DNA of 64,000 nucleotides from Undaria pinnatifida (taxonomy: Eukaryota > Sar > Phaeophyceae > Laminariales > Alariaceae): positions 5,739,396 to 5,803,395 of the forward strand of contig JABAKD010000014.1 in the NCBI GenBank assembly GCA_012845835.1, read 5' to 3'. The notes below the pieces were generated by a model. It saw only the letters and a list, made by a program, of their open reading frames with translations, was not told the origin of the DNA and did no database searches. The position numbers and the translations under genes were made by a program. Shown here piece after piece: positions 1 through 9,883 of this stretch (its first letter is position 1; each line of letters begins with the position of its first letter).

Positions 1-66
1 CGACATTGTAGAGGTGCGAGAGTCTAATAGCTACTATACCATATGGTCATACCACTACGGCCATGC
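1..66 (+). mobile_element. LINE 3'-end fragment, subfamily B, tail lost
   Basis: The stretch from about 10 to 65 (a 'gcgag.gtct...atggtcatac.actacgg.catgca' pattern) matches the last bases of the poly(C)-tailed LINE copies at 904-1004 and 46935-47128. Here the match stops before the terminal GAGTAC and no C tail follows. The fragment is cut by the window edge on its 5' side. Confidence 0.45.
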
Positions 67-141
67 ATGGATATCGAGAACATCGGTTCAGAAATTCATC
101 CCAAGGAGGGTGATATCTTGAGCGGTCTACACGGCACGTAC

Positions 142-354
142 CTCTGGGGCGCCGCCGCCACCGGCGTCACCTGCACCGCCGTCAGCGGTGGAGATGGAGG
201 CACGTTTACGGGGGCTAGCACTCGGCTTCCGGGATGTCCTGCGTTTGTTTTTTCGGGGTTGCTGGGCCGAGGGCTGCTGGGCCGAGGCGTCGGGCGCTAC
301 GTCGGCCTCGTCCTGGCTCTGGGTCTGGGTTTGGGTCTCGCTGCCAGCCTTCAC
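142..354 (-). CDS. Exon of an unrecognised minus-strand gene (most 3' exon seen)
   Basis: This 213-nt exon (71 codons) is read on the minus strand from 354 to 142. The acceptor is gttcgccag|gtgaag and the donor is ccagag|gtacgt, and both junctions are phase 0. The peptide starts VKAGSETQTQTQSQ. It then has an acidic patch, an AQQPSAQQP repeat, a basic Lys/Arg/Ser stretch (KNKRRTSRKPSASPRKR) that could act as a nuclear-localisation-type signal, and a Gly/Ala-rich end. It reads as a disordered linker or tail and shows no recognisable domain. Phase and strand match the exon at 1063-1272, from which a 708-nt intron carrying two LINE 3' ends separates it. The donor implies that at least one more exon lies beyond the left edge. 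Function is unknown. Confidence 0.55.
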
Positions 355-390
355 CTGGCGAACACGAACGGTAGGGCGGGGCAGAGCGGC

Positions 391-680
391 CGGGGGTGCG
401 GGGGGCGGGGTGCACTCATTTCATCTCTAGCCGTAGTTGTATGACCATAGACCCGCGCATCCCTACTCTGCCGAGACGGAGCACGTGTGGTTTTCACCGA
501 CCAGACAGACACCATGTGCACCAATTTCGAAGCGCCGTGAGGTGTTCGGCGAGTCGCAGGAAGGGGCGAGCTGCATCCTGCTAAGAACACTTTGTGAGGC
601 GGACTTCGGCACCTAGTACGAAATCTCTTGCAGATTGATGACAGTTTCGAATTGGGGGAGGGGGGGGGGGGGGGGGGGGT
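391..680 (-). mobile_element. 5'-truncated LINE, subfamily B, poly(C) tail
   Basis: On the minus strand this reads from about 656 down to 411 and ends GAGTGCACCCC followed by a C-rich tail (plus-strand G run, 391-410). Its peptide (…RTPHGASKLV…[17 protein letters not shown]) aligns with the copies at 904-1004 and 46935-47128. It also aligns more distantly with the C-terminal segment of the longer LINE at 45259-46287. A 19-base G run (661-679) abuts the truncated 5' side. The copy lies inside an intron of the minus-strand gene. Confidence 0.6.
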
Positions 681-903
681 CATCGTACTGACTAAGCTAA
701 CAAACAACTTTTACAATATGTCTACCCACTAAACCTCCCAATTAGAGACCCTTTCCATTTACGCACCAACTAACCACTTGTAGGCTCCATTTGTTGATAT
801 ATACCCCTCTCCCCTCCACCTCCCCCCTCCCCCCCTCCCCCGCCTCCACCTTCCTCACTCCCCTCCCCTCCATCCTCCGACCCCCCCCCCCCCCCCCCCC
901 CGC
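681..903. other. Intron sequence with a pyrimidine-rich tract
   Basis: Positions 681-800 show nothing recognisable. Positions 805-903 are almost pure C/T and end in a run of about 20 C, which directly precedes the next LINE 3' end. I see no gene. Confidence 0.6.
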
Positions 904-1050
904 GCCTATCTGCCTGGTTGGTGAAACTCGACGTGCTCCGTTCCGGCATAGTAGGAATGCGAGGGTCTTTGGTCATGCGACTACCGCCATACGCAAACTG
1001 AGTACCCCCCCCTCCCCCCCCCCCGCCCCCCCCCCCGCCCCCCCCGCCCC
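904..1050 (+). mobile_element. LINE 3' end, subfamily B, with poly(C) tail
   Basis: About 100 nt of LINE sequence end in ACTGAGTAC at 1004. A tail of nearly pure C (1005-1050, interrupted by T or G) follows. The sequence aligns with 46935-47128 and, inverted, with 411-500. The 5' side sits against another C run (881-902). Confidence 0.65.
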
Positions 1051-1062
1051 ATCGGCACCTAC

Positions 1063-1272
1063 ATCGTTGTGGGCAAGGCGCGGCTTGGACATCTTGGGGA
1101 TGGTGTAGTCTAGCAGCGCTTCTTTTGGGTCGTTGAGCCACGCCAACGCGCACTTCTTGGACAAAGCGGCGCGCTGCAAAATCGTTCCCGGTGCGAGGCA
1201 TATTGTGAGGCGGTCTCGAGCTTCGTCGCTGGAGAGCTCGACCACCGATCCGTCATCCCAAGCGAGTATGGG
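1063..1272 (-). CDS. Exon of an unrecognised minus-strand gene
   Basis: This 210-nt exon (70 codons) reads 1272 to 1063 on the minus strand. The acceptor is ttttgtcag|ccc, with a pyrimidine tract upstream, and the donor is aacgat|gtaggt; both are phase 0. The peptide runs PILAWDDGSVVELSSDEARD and continues through LTICLAPGTILQ, CALAWLNDPKEALLDY and TIPKMSKPRLAHND. The composition is that of a folded, conserved protein (Trp, Cys and mixed charge, no repeats), unlike the surrounding sequence. Joined to the exon at 3384-3268 it gives a smooth …VKPGT-PILAWDDG… junction. I cannot assign a family. The DGHFYYR…AWDDGSVVEL pattern suggests a beta-rich domain, but that is only an impression. Confidence 0.65.
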
Positions 1273-1279
1273 CTGACAA

Positions 1280-1860
1280 AAGTAACAGCAGCAGAGGAAG
1301 GAGCAGCAGTGGTAGCGGCAGAAGGTTCAGCAGCAACGGGAAAAGCACAAGATTCGGCGGAAGCAAGAGAAGCAGACGATTCAGAGCAGCAGCAGAAGAA
1401 GAAGCAGCAGTAGCAGCAGAATGAACAGAAGTAGCAGCAGGAGAAGACGCAGCAGCAGCAGCAGTTGCAGCGGGATCGGCGGCGGCAGCAGCAACAGCAG
1501 CAGCAACAAAACCAACGACTGCAGAAGCAGCAGCAGCACTAGAAGAAGAAGATAGCAGCAGAAGGCGCAACAGAGATTAGCAGCAGCAGAAGGCGCAACA
1601 GAGAACAGCAGCAGCAGAAGCAGCAGCAGAAGCAGCAGCAAAAGCAGAAGCAGAAGCAGCAAAATCATCATCAAAGCAGCAGCAGTAGCGGCAGCAAAAA
1701 AATCAACGGCAGAAGCAGCAGCATTAGTAGCAGCAAAACAATCAGCAGCAGCAGCAGCTGAAACAGGGCAACAACAACAGCAAAATCAGCAGCAGCAGAC
1801 GGGAGCGGCGGCGGCAAAAGCAGCAGCAGCAGCACAAGCAGCAACAGCAACAGAAGCAGC
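1280..1860. repeat. (CAG)n-like imperfect trinucleotide tract, about 580 bp
   Basis: Imperfect CAG/CAA/GAA/GCG triplets run through an intron of the minus-strand gene. On the sense strand of that gene the tract is CTG/TTG/TTC, so it also serves as a pyrimidine-rich lead-in to the acceptor at 1273. The poly-Leu and poly-Ala frames that cross it are low-complexity artefacts. Confidence 0.8.
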
Positions 1861-2410
1861 CAAAGGTGAAACTCAAAAGAGCAGGAGCCGTAAAGGGGTC
1901 ATCTCTGGAACTTTGTCGCGTGAAGCTTATTTCTGCTGCATACCGCATAGAGGCCTTTGTAGGGAACGGGATGGCATGGCATGGCATGTGTTCGCAGCGA
2001 CAGAAAAAAAAAAAAGATAAACCCATTTCGGGCTTCAAAGCGAGAAAAAAAAATGCCGATTATGACGCGTTGCACGGAAGAGGTAGGAAGGACCTGATCA
2101 TACATTAAACTCCTCGCTTTACGAGCTCCAAGCCTCACCCAAAAAAATTGAGAATGACATGGAGACGAAAAAAAAACGAAGAAGTGCAACCCCGAACAAC
2201 AAGTACCATGGCCTAGCTAGGTGAACAAGTCATACTTTTGGTAAAACAAACAAAAAAAAAACACCAACAAATGTTGGGCAGCTTTATATTGCAGAATCTC
2301 GTCACTTAGAAACACTTTCCTCATGGCCAAAAGTCGGTGCCCAAGTCGTAGCGAACCTCCATTACGCATCGGCCACGAGAAAAGCTGTCCCAACCGCGGC
2401 CGCTAAAGGG
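1861..2410. other. No gene seen; A-rich intron sequence
   Basis: The stretch has several A runs and short 'atggcatggcatggcatg' slippage at 1968-1987. It carries no repeat family that I can match elsewhere in the window. Confidence 0.5.
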
Positions 2411-2429
2411 CTTACTAGAGTAGTAGTCA

Positions 2430-3062
2430 GTAGTAGTCACCCAGGCTACGGCAGGGGCGTCACGTTTGGAGGCGTTCTTTCGCAGTGGCTCGGAGTCGAC
2501 GCGTTCTACGATAGAGGTGCACCACTTGTATTCTTAATACTACCCCTCAATTTGGGAGCTTAAGACCTCTCTAAGGCAAAACACTGATTTGGAGAAAAAT
2601 AAAACTGCTACTACCGGATGAAAAATCCCATGGCCTAGGTATACAACGAGTCTCGAACCATGAAAAAAAAAATGTCCTATTTCCGACGATTTTGAGTTAA
2701 GGAGCCCCGCCATTCAGAAAACATTTCTAGACGAAAATTGCTACCCCTATCGTAGCACGCGCCGGTCACTCGCGCGAGCGATTCCCCTGTTTCCTTCGCG
2801 ATCTTGAGCTTTCGAGTGCCGTTTGAAACACGCGAAACGAGTTCGCAACGGAATGGTAACCTACGCTGCGTCGAAAACAACAACGCCCACGTACAGCTCT
2901 AACAAATAGTAGTGTTTTTTTTTCTTGTCGAGGAGGTACAGAGTCACTCGTGCGAGTGGCTCAAATCTGGCAGTGAAAGAGGGAGTATACTGTATCATAA
3001 CATCATCATAGCATCATCATTACACCGTCGTAACATCCCCCCTACTAATACACCGTAGCCTT
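2430..3062. mobile_element. MITE-like element, family G, interrupted by a family A MITE
   Basis: The left end reads GGCTACGGCAGGGG (2447) and the right end reads CCCCCCTACTAATACACCGTAGCC (3036-3060), giving imperfect terminal inverted repeats. Inside are the family's hallmarks: tcactcgcgcgagcg (2766), 'ttccttcgcgatcttgagctttcg', 'ggaatggtaacctacgctgcg', and gtcactcgtgcgagtggctc (2943). Related copies lie at 36466-36800, 23330-23640, 61530-61770 and 63165-63500. A 265-bp family A element sits at 2499-2763. The copy at 36466 lacks it and reads straight through. Confidence 0.6.
2499..2763. mobile_element. MITE-like element, family A, nested in family G
   Basis: It starts acgcgttCTACGATAGAGGTGCACCAC and ends GCTACCCCTATCGTAGCACGCG, so the ends form an inverted repeat. 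The interior holds the family signature (ttttgagttaaggagccccg.cattcagaaa). Flanks compared with the empty site at about 36495 place it between 'gtggctcggagtc' and 'ggtcactcgcgcgag'. Confidence 0.7.
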
Positions 3063-3267
3063 AGTTAGCCCTTGCAAACACCCGATGTGCGACGTCAAGG
3101 AGATGCACCACACGTAGCGCAGGAAATACACCTCGCGGCCGAGACGCTCGACCAGATTGCACTTGGCGCTTTTCTTGGCGCTCGTTCTTCTGTCTTGCTG
3201 AACTGTCGAGGGTTCTTGTGCTTTTCATGACGCAGGGTGGGAAAAGTGTGCTGGTTTTTGCCCTCAC

Positions 3268-3384
3268 CGTGCCAGGCTTCACCCGGTAATAGAAGTGGCC
3301 GTCAACAGCCGTGGACATAATTTCCCCGCTGCTGACCATCTGGTAGCGCACTCCATCCTTCGCGAGCCGCACTGTCCTCAATAA
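3268..3384 (-). CDS. Exon of an unrecognised minus-strand gene (most 5' confident exon)
   Basis: This 117-nt exon (39 codons) is read 3384 to 3268. The acceptor is caccctcag|ttattg and the donor is ggcacg|gtgagg, both phase 0. The peptide is LLRTVRLAKDGVRYQMVSSG followed by EIMSTAVDGHFYYRVKPGT. It is coding-like in composition and does not recur in the window. An in-frame ATG at 3411 (M-C-F-G-K-G-H-P-Q) could instead make this the first exon. I prefer the acceptor because codons upstream of 3385 look non-coding. The next exon downstream is 1272-1063, across a 1,995-nt intron that carries family G, family A and the CAG tract. Confidence 0.55.
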
Positions 3385-3889
3385 CTGAGGGTGGCCTTTC
3401 CCAAAGCACATCTTGTTTTTTCCCTGTCAAGGCGGAGAATATAAGATCGCGCCGAGTGCCAATCAAGCACTTAGCCTTCTCTATGTACATTAAAAGCTAC
3501 TGCAGCTCTCGCTAGGAACAAGCGCTGGTGGATAGATGTACCGGTCGCCAACCCAACCCAACCCAACCCAACCCAACCCAAGCGCAATCCAACCCTGCTA
3601 GATAAAAGTGGATAGACCATGAACAACGTGGAGTTTCGCTTTATTGATATTATTACTAGCTGTCTTAATTGGTCGAGAATTCTGTCCCATGCAACTTGGT
3701 TTGCTGGCATTTCGCCTGACGAAGCTCCTGAGGGTAAGGACGGGGTCAGGCAGGGTCGGTGTTAGGGTAGAGGTTTTTAGGCGTTTTAAAAAAGCGGTCT
3801 TATCTCACAAAACTGGATAAACCACACGGTGGCCACACGCCCTTTCCCCAATACAAAACCCTATGGTTGATTCCCACACTAAAATATGT
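3385..3889. repeat. (CCCAA)n microsatellite in otherwise featureless sequence
   Basis: Seven to eight ACCCA units occur at about 3549-3583. The rest of the interval shows no gene or repeat family that I can match. Confidence 0.6.
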
Positions 3890-4225
3890 ATGGTTCTAGA
3901 ATAGTTAGGAGAAGGCGGCTTCAATCATCGCCATGGATGTCAAGTCAACCTACGCGCGGTCACTGTACGGGTAGCAGAACAGTTTGGAGCAGGCGGCTTC
4001 AATCAAGCGCGCCATGAGTGCCAAGTCAGCCTACGCTCGGTCAATATCCGGGTGCTACTAATCGAACAATTTGGAGAAGGCGGCTTCAATCAAGCGCGCC
4101 ATGGATGTCAAGTCAGCCGACGGCGCGGTCACTACACGGGTGCTAGAATAGTTGGGAGAGCGCGGCTTCACTCAAACGCGCCATGGATGTCCACTCAGCC
4201 TGCGCGAGGTCACTATACGGATAGC
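3890..4225. repeat. Four-unit tandem repeat, period about 80-84 bp
   Basis: Four units begin near 3896, 3976, 4062 and 4145. Each holds 'agaa.agttnggagnaggcggcttcaatca…gccatggatgtcaagtcagcctacgcgcggtcactatacggg'. They differ by roughly 10-15 percent, so the array is not fresh. Confidence 0.75.
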
Positions 4226-4400
4226 ACTTGTTGGGCAGCTTCTTAAACGGCAGACGGGGTTACACCAATAATCATACACTACACCATCAACTGAGAAATT
4301 CCCCAAAAACGCTCGAATCCCATTTGTGCTTCATACTTCGCAGATCATTATTTTGCTCTCTGGGTTAAGCCATAGGATGGTTCATGTTCATCGAAATAAC

Positions 4401-4468
4401 GTAACACTTTCACAGCTAGCTGGAAACCCTTATATGGGGAGGGATTTTGGGGCTCTAAAGGAGCTAAG
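4401..4468. mobile_element. Shortened TTAA-type MITE (family P)
   Basis: It contains 'actttcacagctagctggaaaccc' and 'gggagggattttggggctctaaaggagctaa', matching the 90-bp elements at 35220, 37242 and 37348, but the middle is shorter. The right end directly abuts the satellite array. Confidence 0.6.
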
Positions 4469-4479
4469 CGTTCACCTTT

Positions 4480-6190
4480 TCTCAAAATCAGGTCTGGGCG
4501 TCGGTAGGTATAGAGCTCGTCAAGTGAGGAAGGAGGAGCCTCAGGCAGTTTTTTCGGCGCACCCACTGCCGAAGCATGCTTCTATAGGGCTCCTCAAGCA
4601 AATCCCCCCTTAAGAAAGTTTTTGGTCCAACGCTATCGTACAGCAGTAGCATGCCTCTATAGTGCCCCTTAAATGAGGAGCCTCGGAAATTTTTTGGTGC
4701 ACCCCAAACGTAGCATGCCTTTACAGTGCTCCTCAACTAAGAACCCCCAGAAAAAATCTTGGCGGCATGCGTCTATAGTGCTCTTCAAGCGTGGAGTCTC
4801 GGTGCACCTCTACCGTACAATGCCTCTATAGTGCTCCTCAAGTAAGGATCCCTAGAACGTTTCCGTGCGGCATACGTCTATAGTGCTCCTCAAGTGAAAA
4901 GCGCTGAAGAGTTTTGGTGCACCCCAATCGTAGCATGCCTCTACAGTGCTCCGCAAGTAAGGATCCTCTAAGAGTTTCCGTGCGGCATGCGTCTAAAGTG
5001 CTCGTCAAGTAAGGACCCCCAGAAAGTTTCCGTGCGGCATGCGTCTATAGTGCTCCTCCAATGAAGACCCTCACAATTTTTTGGTGATCCACTACCGAAG
5101 CATGCGTCTATAGTGCTCCTCAAGTAAAAACCCTCAGAATTTTTGCGTTCGGCATGCCTCTATAGTGCTTCTCAAGTGAAACCCCTCATACAGTTTCCGT
5201 GCGGCACGCGCCCAAAGTGCTCGTCAAATAAGGACCCCCAGAAAGTTTCCGTGCTACATGCTTCTATTGTGCTCCGCAAGTGAAGACCCCTCATTATTTT
5301 TTAGTGCGTCTTGCGTCTATAGTGCTCCTCAAGTGAGGACCCTCAGAAATTTCCGTTCGGCATGCCTCTATAGTGCTCCTCAAGTGAAGACCTCTCATAA
5401 AGTTTCCGTGCGGCACGCGTCCATAGTGCTCGTCAAGTAAGGACCCCCAGAAAGTTTCCGGCATGCTTCTATTGTGCTCCTTAAGTGAAGACCCCTCATG
5501 TTTTTTTAGAGCGTATTGCGTCTATAGTTCTCCTCGAGTGAGGACCCTCAGAAAGTCTCCGTTCGGCATGCCTCTATAGTGCTCCTCAAGTGAAGACCTC
5601 TCACAAAGTTTCCGTGCGGCACGCGTCCATAGCGCTCGTCAAGTAAGGACCCACAAAAAGTTTCCGTGCGGCATGCTTCTATAGTGCTCCTCAAATGAAG
5701 ACCCCTCATGCCTTCTTAGAGCGTATTGCGTCTATAGTGCTCCTCAAGTGAGGACCCTCAGAAAGTCTCCGTTCGGCATGCCTCTATAGTGCTCCTAAAG
5801 TGAAGACCCCTCATAAAGTTTCCGTGCGGCACGCGTCCATAGCGCTCGTCAAGTAAGGACCCACAAAAAGTTTCCGTGCGGCATGCTTCTGCAGTGCTCC
5901 TCAAGTGAAGCCCCTAATTCTTTTTTAGTGCGTATTGCGTCTATAGTGCTCCTCAAGTGAGGACCCTCGGAAAGTTTCCGTTCGGAATGCCTCTAGAGTG
6001 CTCCTCAAGTGAAGACCCCTCATAAAGTTTCCGTGCGGCACGCGTCCATAGTGCTCGTCAAGTAAGAACCCACAAAAAGTTTCCGTGCGGCATGCTTCTA
6101 CAGTGCTCCTCAGGTGAAGACCCCTCATTCTTTTTTAGTGCGTATTGCGTCTATAGTGCTCCTCAAGTGATGGGAGCCTCAGAAAACGTA
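4480..6190. repeat. Satellite array, about 52-bp monomers, 210-bp higher-order repeat
   Basis: About thirty monomers of roughly 52 bp are built around 'GCATGCSTCTATAGTGCTCC' and 'TCAAGTGAGGACCCTCAGAAAGTTTCCGTGCGG'. From about 5308 the monomers are arranged in four-monomer higher-order units. The marker 'tattgcgtctatag' recurs at about 5308, 5513, 5723, 5932 and 6142, a spacing of 205-210 bp. Monomers before 5300 are more divergent and lack this order, the usual sign that homogenisation is newest at one end. Confidence 0.85.
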
Positions 6191-6608
6191 GGTGCACCCC
6201 CTACAGTACTGATTAGTATCACGCGTACACTACTATTAAGCAACCAACGCATCTCTTGAACACCAGCAATTCACCTGCCACATCTGGCAGTTGAGGCACT
6301 TCCTTATGAGGTAGTGGCGACGGTGACGTACATCTCCATTCCTGCTCGTGTCCCTGGGAGTTCGAGTTGGGGGGGGGGGGGGGGGATTGGGGATGAGGGG
6401 AAAGATAGAAAGGTAAGGGACAGAGGGAGAGAGTTTGGGGTTGTGGGGAGGTTGTGGGGGGGGAAGGGGGGGTGTACTCAGTTTCTTTTGGGGCGGGTGA
6501 GAGGGAAAGATAGAAGGGTAAGGGATAGAGGGAGGGAGTTTGGGGCTGGGGGGAAAGGGGGGGGGTGAGGGACAGAGATAAAATGGGATAGAGGGACGGA
6601 GTTTGGGG
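6191..6608. other. G-rich tract with repeated GGGA(T)AGAGGGA motifs
   Basis: Positions 6370-6608 are nearly all G/A with two runs of 15 or more G. A stub 'gtgtactcagtttc' at 6473 matches the terminal bases of the poly(C) LINE on the minus strand, so one or more LINE tails probably seeded the tract. No gene is seen in 6191-6369. Confidence 0.5.
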
Positions 6609-6792
6609 TTGCGGGGGGGGGGGGGGGGGCGTATTCATTTGTTGCTTGCCTTAGTCATTTGGCCATTGATCACGTATCCCTTTTGAGACGGAGCACCATT
6701 CGTGCTCCTAATAGAGACACCTCTAACATTTTTGGGCGCTCAGCCCGTTTCTTCCATATGCTAAGTATTGCACAAAGAGGTGAGACATAAAA
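6609..6792 (-). mobile_element. LINE 3' end, subfamily A, with poly(C) tail
   Basis: Read on the minus strand it ends …GACTAAGGCAAGCAACAAATGAATACG followed by C (plus-strand G run at 6612-6629). The body matches 46130-46287, 43122-43300, 48003-48140 and 48277-48400. Its peptide matches the IWKKR..ERP…[14 protein letters not shown] segment of the longer copy. Confidence 0.7.
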
Positions 6793-7140
6793 GGGACAGG
6801 ATGGTGAAGTGGGATTTGGGGGTTGGGGGGGAAGTGAGGGCGGGAGAAAGAAGGGTAGGGGGTGGAAGGCAGGCGGGAGGGATGCATAGAGGTAGAGAGT
6901 AGAGAGGCGAAGAAAGTGGGTGTGTGGGGATACGTAGGGGGACAGGGGGAAGGAGAGACATTTAGCGGCAGAGAGAGACATAAAGAAACAGAAAAAAAAG
7001 GGGAAATTGGTAGGGGGTTGCGCGAGAGGGACAAAGGACACAGAGAGGAAGAAAGAGGCAGAAAGAGAAAGGAGAGAGCGTGAGAGATAGAAAGACAGCG
7101 AGCAATAAAGAGACAGAAAGAGAAGGCAATACATCCACCC
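6793..7140. repeat. Purine-rich tract
   Basis: Almost pure A/G on the plus strand (gagagaga, gggagg, agagagacataaagaaacag). The reading frames crossing it are Ser/Leu/Pro or Arg/Glu-rich low-complexity strings and are not genes. Confidence 0.7.
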
Positions 7141-8833
7141 GAGTGAGACTACTTTGTTGCTCTCGTCGCTCCCATCGGTTCGTTCTCACAGGTCCACTAA
7201 ACCCCAATGCCCCCATGAATTGTGGGCCGTTTGATGGTGTCTCTTGAAAATTAACCCCTGTTTGATCTACGCCACGAAGTGCGTGACACAATCTCTAGTC
7301 AAGCTTAAACGTACCATAGCCACGAGGGACCCATGGAGGCATGTACCCGGTGTTACCGGCATCGTACAACTAAACCAACAGCGTCAAACCGACTTACCGG
7401 GTATATATAACACACAACTAGGTCGACAGCGTTCAGCGGACTTATACATGACTTATACTACCTCAATTATTAGGGCAGTTATTTGCTATACTAATAGTAG
7501 GTCTCCAGCCAATTATTAGTTGGATAGGTATTATAGGTAGCTCCGGCGGTGCCAATTATCCAACTATTTTCGGTGTTTGGGTTTCCTTGCTTGTAAGGAG
7601 GCTTGTTTGGTACCGGGTACGTATTTCCCGGCGTCTCCACGTAATGCTACCACGCTGCGAGCACACGGAGAGTTCTTCTGCAACTCATGTCGCATTAACC
7701 CATCGCCATCGACTGTGCCGTTAGGATCAAGCCTATCTCGTTAGTACGTTCAGTGCCCAGTGGATGATGAGCACCTTCGGCTCGGGTTTTTGAGCGAAGC
7801 TCGCCCTTAGCTGCTCGTTTATTCAGCGAAGATCACAAAGGCTCAGAAATGAAACCTCGTCAAGCATAGAGTGATGTTGTGTATTAGTTGGTAAATCATC
7901 AAATACCACCGAGAACATAACATGGTATTTGCTAGCTCAACTACGAACCGTTCTGGAATCGCCGACGATGAATACTCTACTTTCTAATGCTCCTGTCGCA
8001 GGAGAGATCCCAGCCTATTTTCTGTTATTTTTTTCGTGTTGTGTTACTGGTGGTGTGCTACTGCGTGCAGCACGAGTATTTATCGTTACGACACATTGTA
8101 ACACCAGTGTGACACCCCCAAACGGCGACGGCATGTCCATGTTTCTGGTGCATCCCTATAGAGTCTGATAAACTGAGGCGAAACTGATAATGTACCCGTT
8201 TCGTGATCAAACCCCGTTTCGTGATCAAACCTCGAGCTAAACTCGGCCGATTGATCATATTTTTTGGTGTAAATGAAGCCCATTCAGGTATTTTTCGCCT
8301 CCGGGGGCGCTCCACCGGGGTGCCTTCGGCCGGGGGTGGGCTTTTTAGGCTCGCTTGACTTTAGCCGACTAGTTGCCTGGCTAACGAGAGCCAATCAGTC
8401 AGCTAAGTCAATTAGTTGGCTGGCACTCCAGCAGACTCACAGCCCTATGAATTACGGCAAGACATTTAAAAACAGGGGAGGCATATTTATCGTCCCCTTT
8501 CGAGGAAGATGTTCCTTGCATTTTTTGTTCGTGATGCTGAAGGTTGAAGCCATACAGGAAATCGAAAGCTCTTTGAAAATTGTTTCAAACAAGTCAGCTG
8601 TGGGTTCGATCCATTCAAGGGTCGATACTCATCTTTGCACAAGCTGCATCCACCGTCTATCGGGAGCGCGCAGCAATACAATTAGCATATAATGCTGCGC
8701 GTACGCTATGTCAAAAGAGCGCCATGTATTGCAGATCAGGTTCACCCCCTGCCCCAGTAGCTCTTCCGTGTCACCAATGCTGCCATCGTCACTTCTCTTC
8801 GAAGCTTTTTTCCCCTTGGCGTCCCAAAGGGAT
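7141..8833. other. No gene recognised
   Basis: Base composition is mixed and no array is present. Around 8545-8640, 'ggtcagctgtg…tcgatactcatctttgcacaagctgc' matches 23950-23990 and is a fragment of repeat family H. 'cctaatagtaggtctccagccaattattag' and similar text near 7490 do not recur. Confidence 0.5.
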
Positions 8834-8920
8834 TTAACGCCTTCACGACCGGAAACCCGTTGAGGGGGACAATTATTTGGATTTAGTATAGGGAGCGTAC
8901 TTGGGGCTCTCAGGGGGTTA
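8834..8920. mobile_element. TTAA-type MITE (family P)
   Basis: It runs TTAACGCCTTCACGACCGGAAACCC … TAGTATAGGGAGCGTACTTGGGGCTCTCAGGGGGTTA. The order and length match the other family P elements. The ends have drifted further than in the 35220 or 54139 copies. Confidence 0.65.
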
Positions 8921-9399
8921 TCCCGTCTCTGTGTGTGTTTTCACATGAATCTGACATTTCCTCTCATCTACATCCAGCCCAACCAGTGTCCGTGGGCCGA
9001 TACCATTGGCATACGCCACGCCTAGAGGTGCACCCAATATTGCATGCGCCTCTTCACCTTTAAAAATTACCTTTGAAAATATCTACACCCCACCCGAAAA
9101 AAAATAAATAAATAAAAATAGCGTGCAACCCAATGAACAATTCCATGGCCCATCATAGGTATAAAAAGAAAAAAATAACGTAAACCACACAAAAAAAAAG
9201 GTGCTCCACCGAAATTCGGGGGGGGGGGGGGGGGGGGGGGGGGGGTAGTTTGGTGCGTAGTCTAGTTGAGGAGCCCCAATTTCGATAGTAGTCAGAAACA
9301 GTTTGGCGGTGTTAGGTAGTTTCTTACTTGATTAATTATAACCAGCTGCTTATTACTCCGTCAGTGACGAGCATTTTGGCCCAACAGTGCTACTTAACC
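8921..9399. repeat. A-rich sequence with a poly(G) run of about 27
   Basis: A-rich stretches at 9095-9200 are followed by an uninterrupted G run at about 9219-9245. 'catccagcccaaccagtgtccgtg' at 8972 is a fragment of an interspersed repeat also seen at 10838, 26793 and 32148. No gene is seen. Confidence 0.55.
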
Positions 9400-9615
9400 A
9401 GGTGTTTCTCGGGTCAGGTCACTTGTCGTGGGCCGGGTCGGGTCAGGATGTCCCGGCCCGACACGACCGGACCTGACCCGTGACATTTGAAAACCTTTCC
9501 AACTCACCCGCACCGTGAGACCTCCTGACCCGAACCGACTTGACCCGCAAGAGTTTAGAAACCTCCTACTGTATCCGGCTCGCGGGTCGGATAGTGACCC
9601 GCGAAAAGCTCTTGT
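9400..9615. mobile_element. GGGTC/GACCC self-complementary element
   Basis: Degenerate GGGTC pentamers on the left half and GACCC on the right half give a long foldback. The layout is the same as at 34483-34707 and 42265-42477, including 'gtgacatttgaaaacct' and '.gcgggtcggatagtgacccgcgaaaag'. Confidence 0.65.
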
Positions 9616-9883
9616 TATTTAATACCACTCTATCGTAGCATCTTTCCAATGCAAGCACGATTCCACTCAAATTCCAAGTAGTTCGCCAACAACGTGGGTA
9701 CAGATCTAAACGGATTACTTAAGCAGACAGAAAAAGGACAGGGTAGCGTTAGGCTGACTCTTGTGGGAGACGAAAACAGCTTGACAAAACAGGATTCATT
9801 TCCCTTCATTGTGTGCTGAAAACCCCAAGGCCGTGCCGTCGGTAGTGATGCGTCATTTCCGTTCACTGCCAAAACAAACAAAA
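9616..9883. other. No gene recognised
   Basis: 'ctaaacggattacttaagcagacagaaaaagg…gacgaaaac' (9706-9775) recurs in direct orientation at about 10458-10518 beyond the palindrome, so the palindrome is flanked by a diverged direct repeat. Confidence 0.5.

Noticed and set aside
1253-2038. Poly-Leu/Ala/Cys proteins on the minus strand
   Set aside because: These are translations of an imperfect CTG/CAG tract within an intron; all frames are low complexity.
3549-3583. Telomere-type repeat
   Set aside because: Only seven to eight CCCAA units and no match to common telomere words; a simple microsatellite.
6219-7134. Ser/Leu/Pro-rich minus-strand proteins
   Set aside because: Translations of purine-rich tracts seeded by LINE tails; low complexity in every frame.
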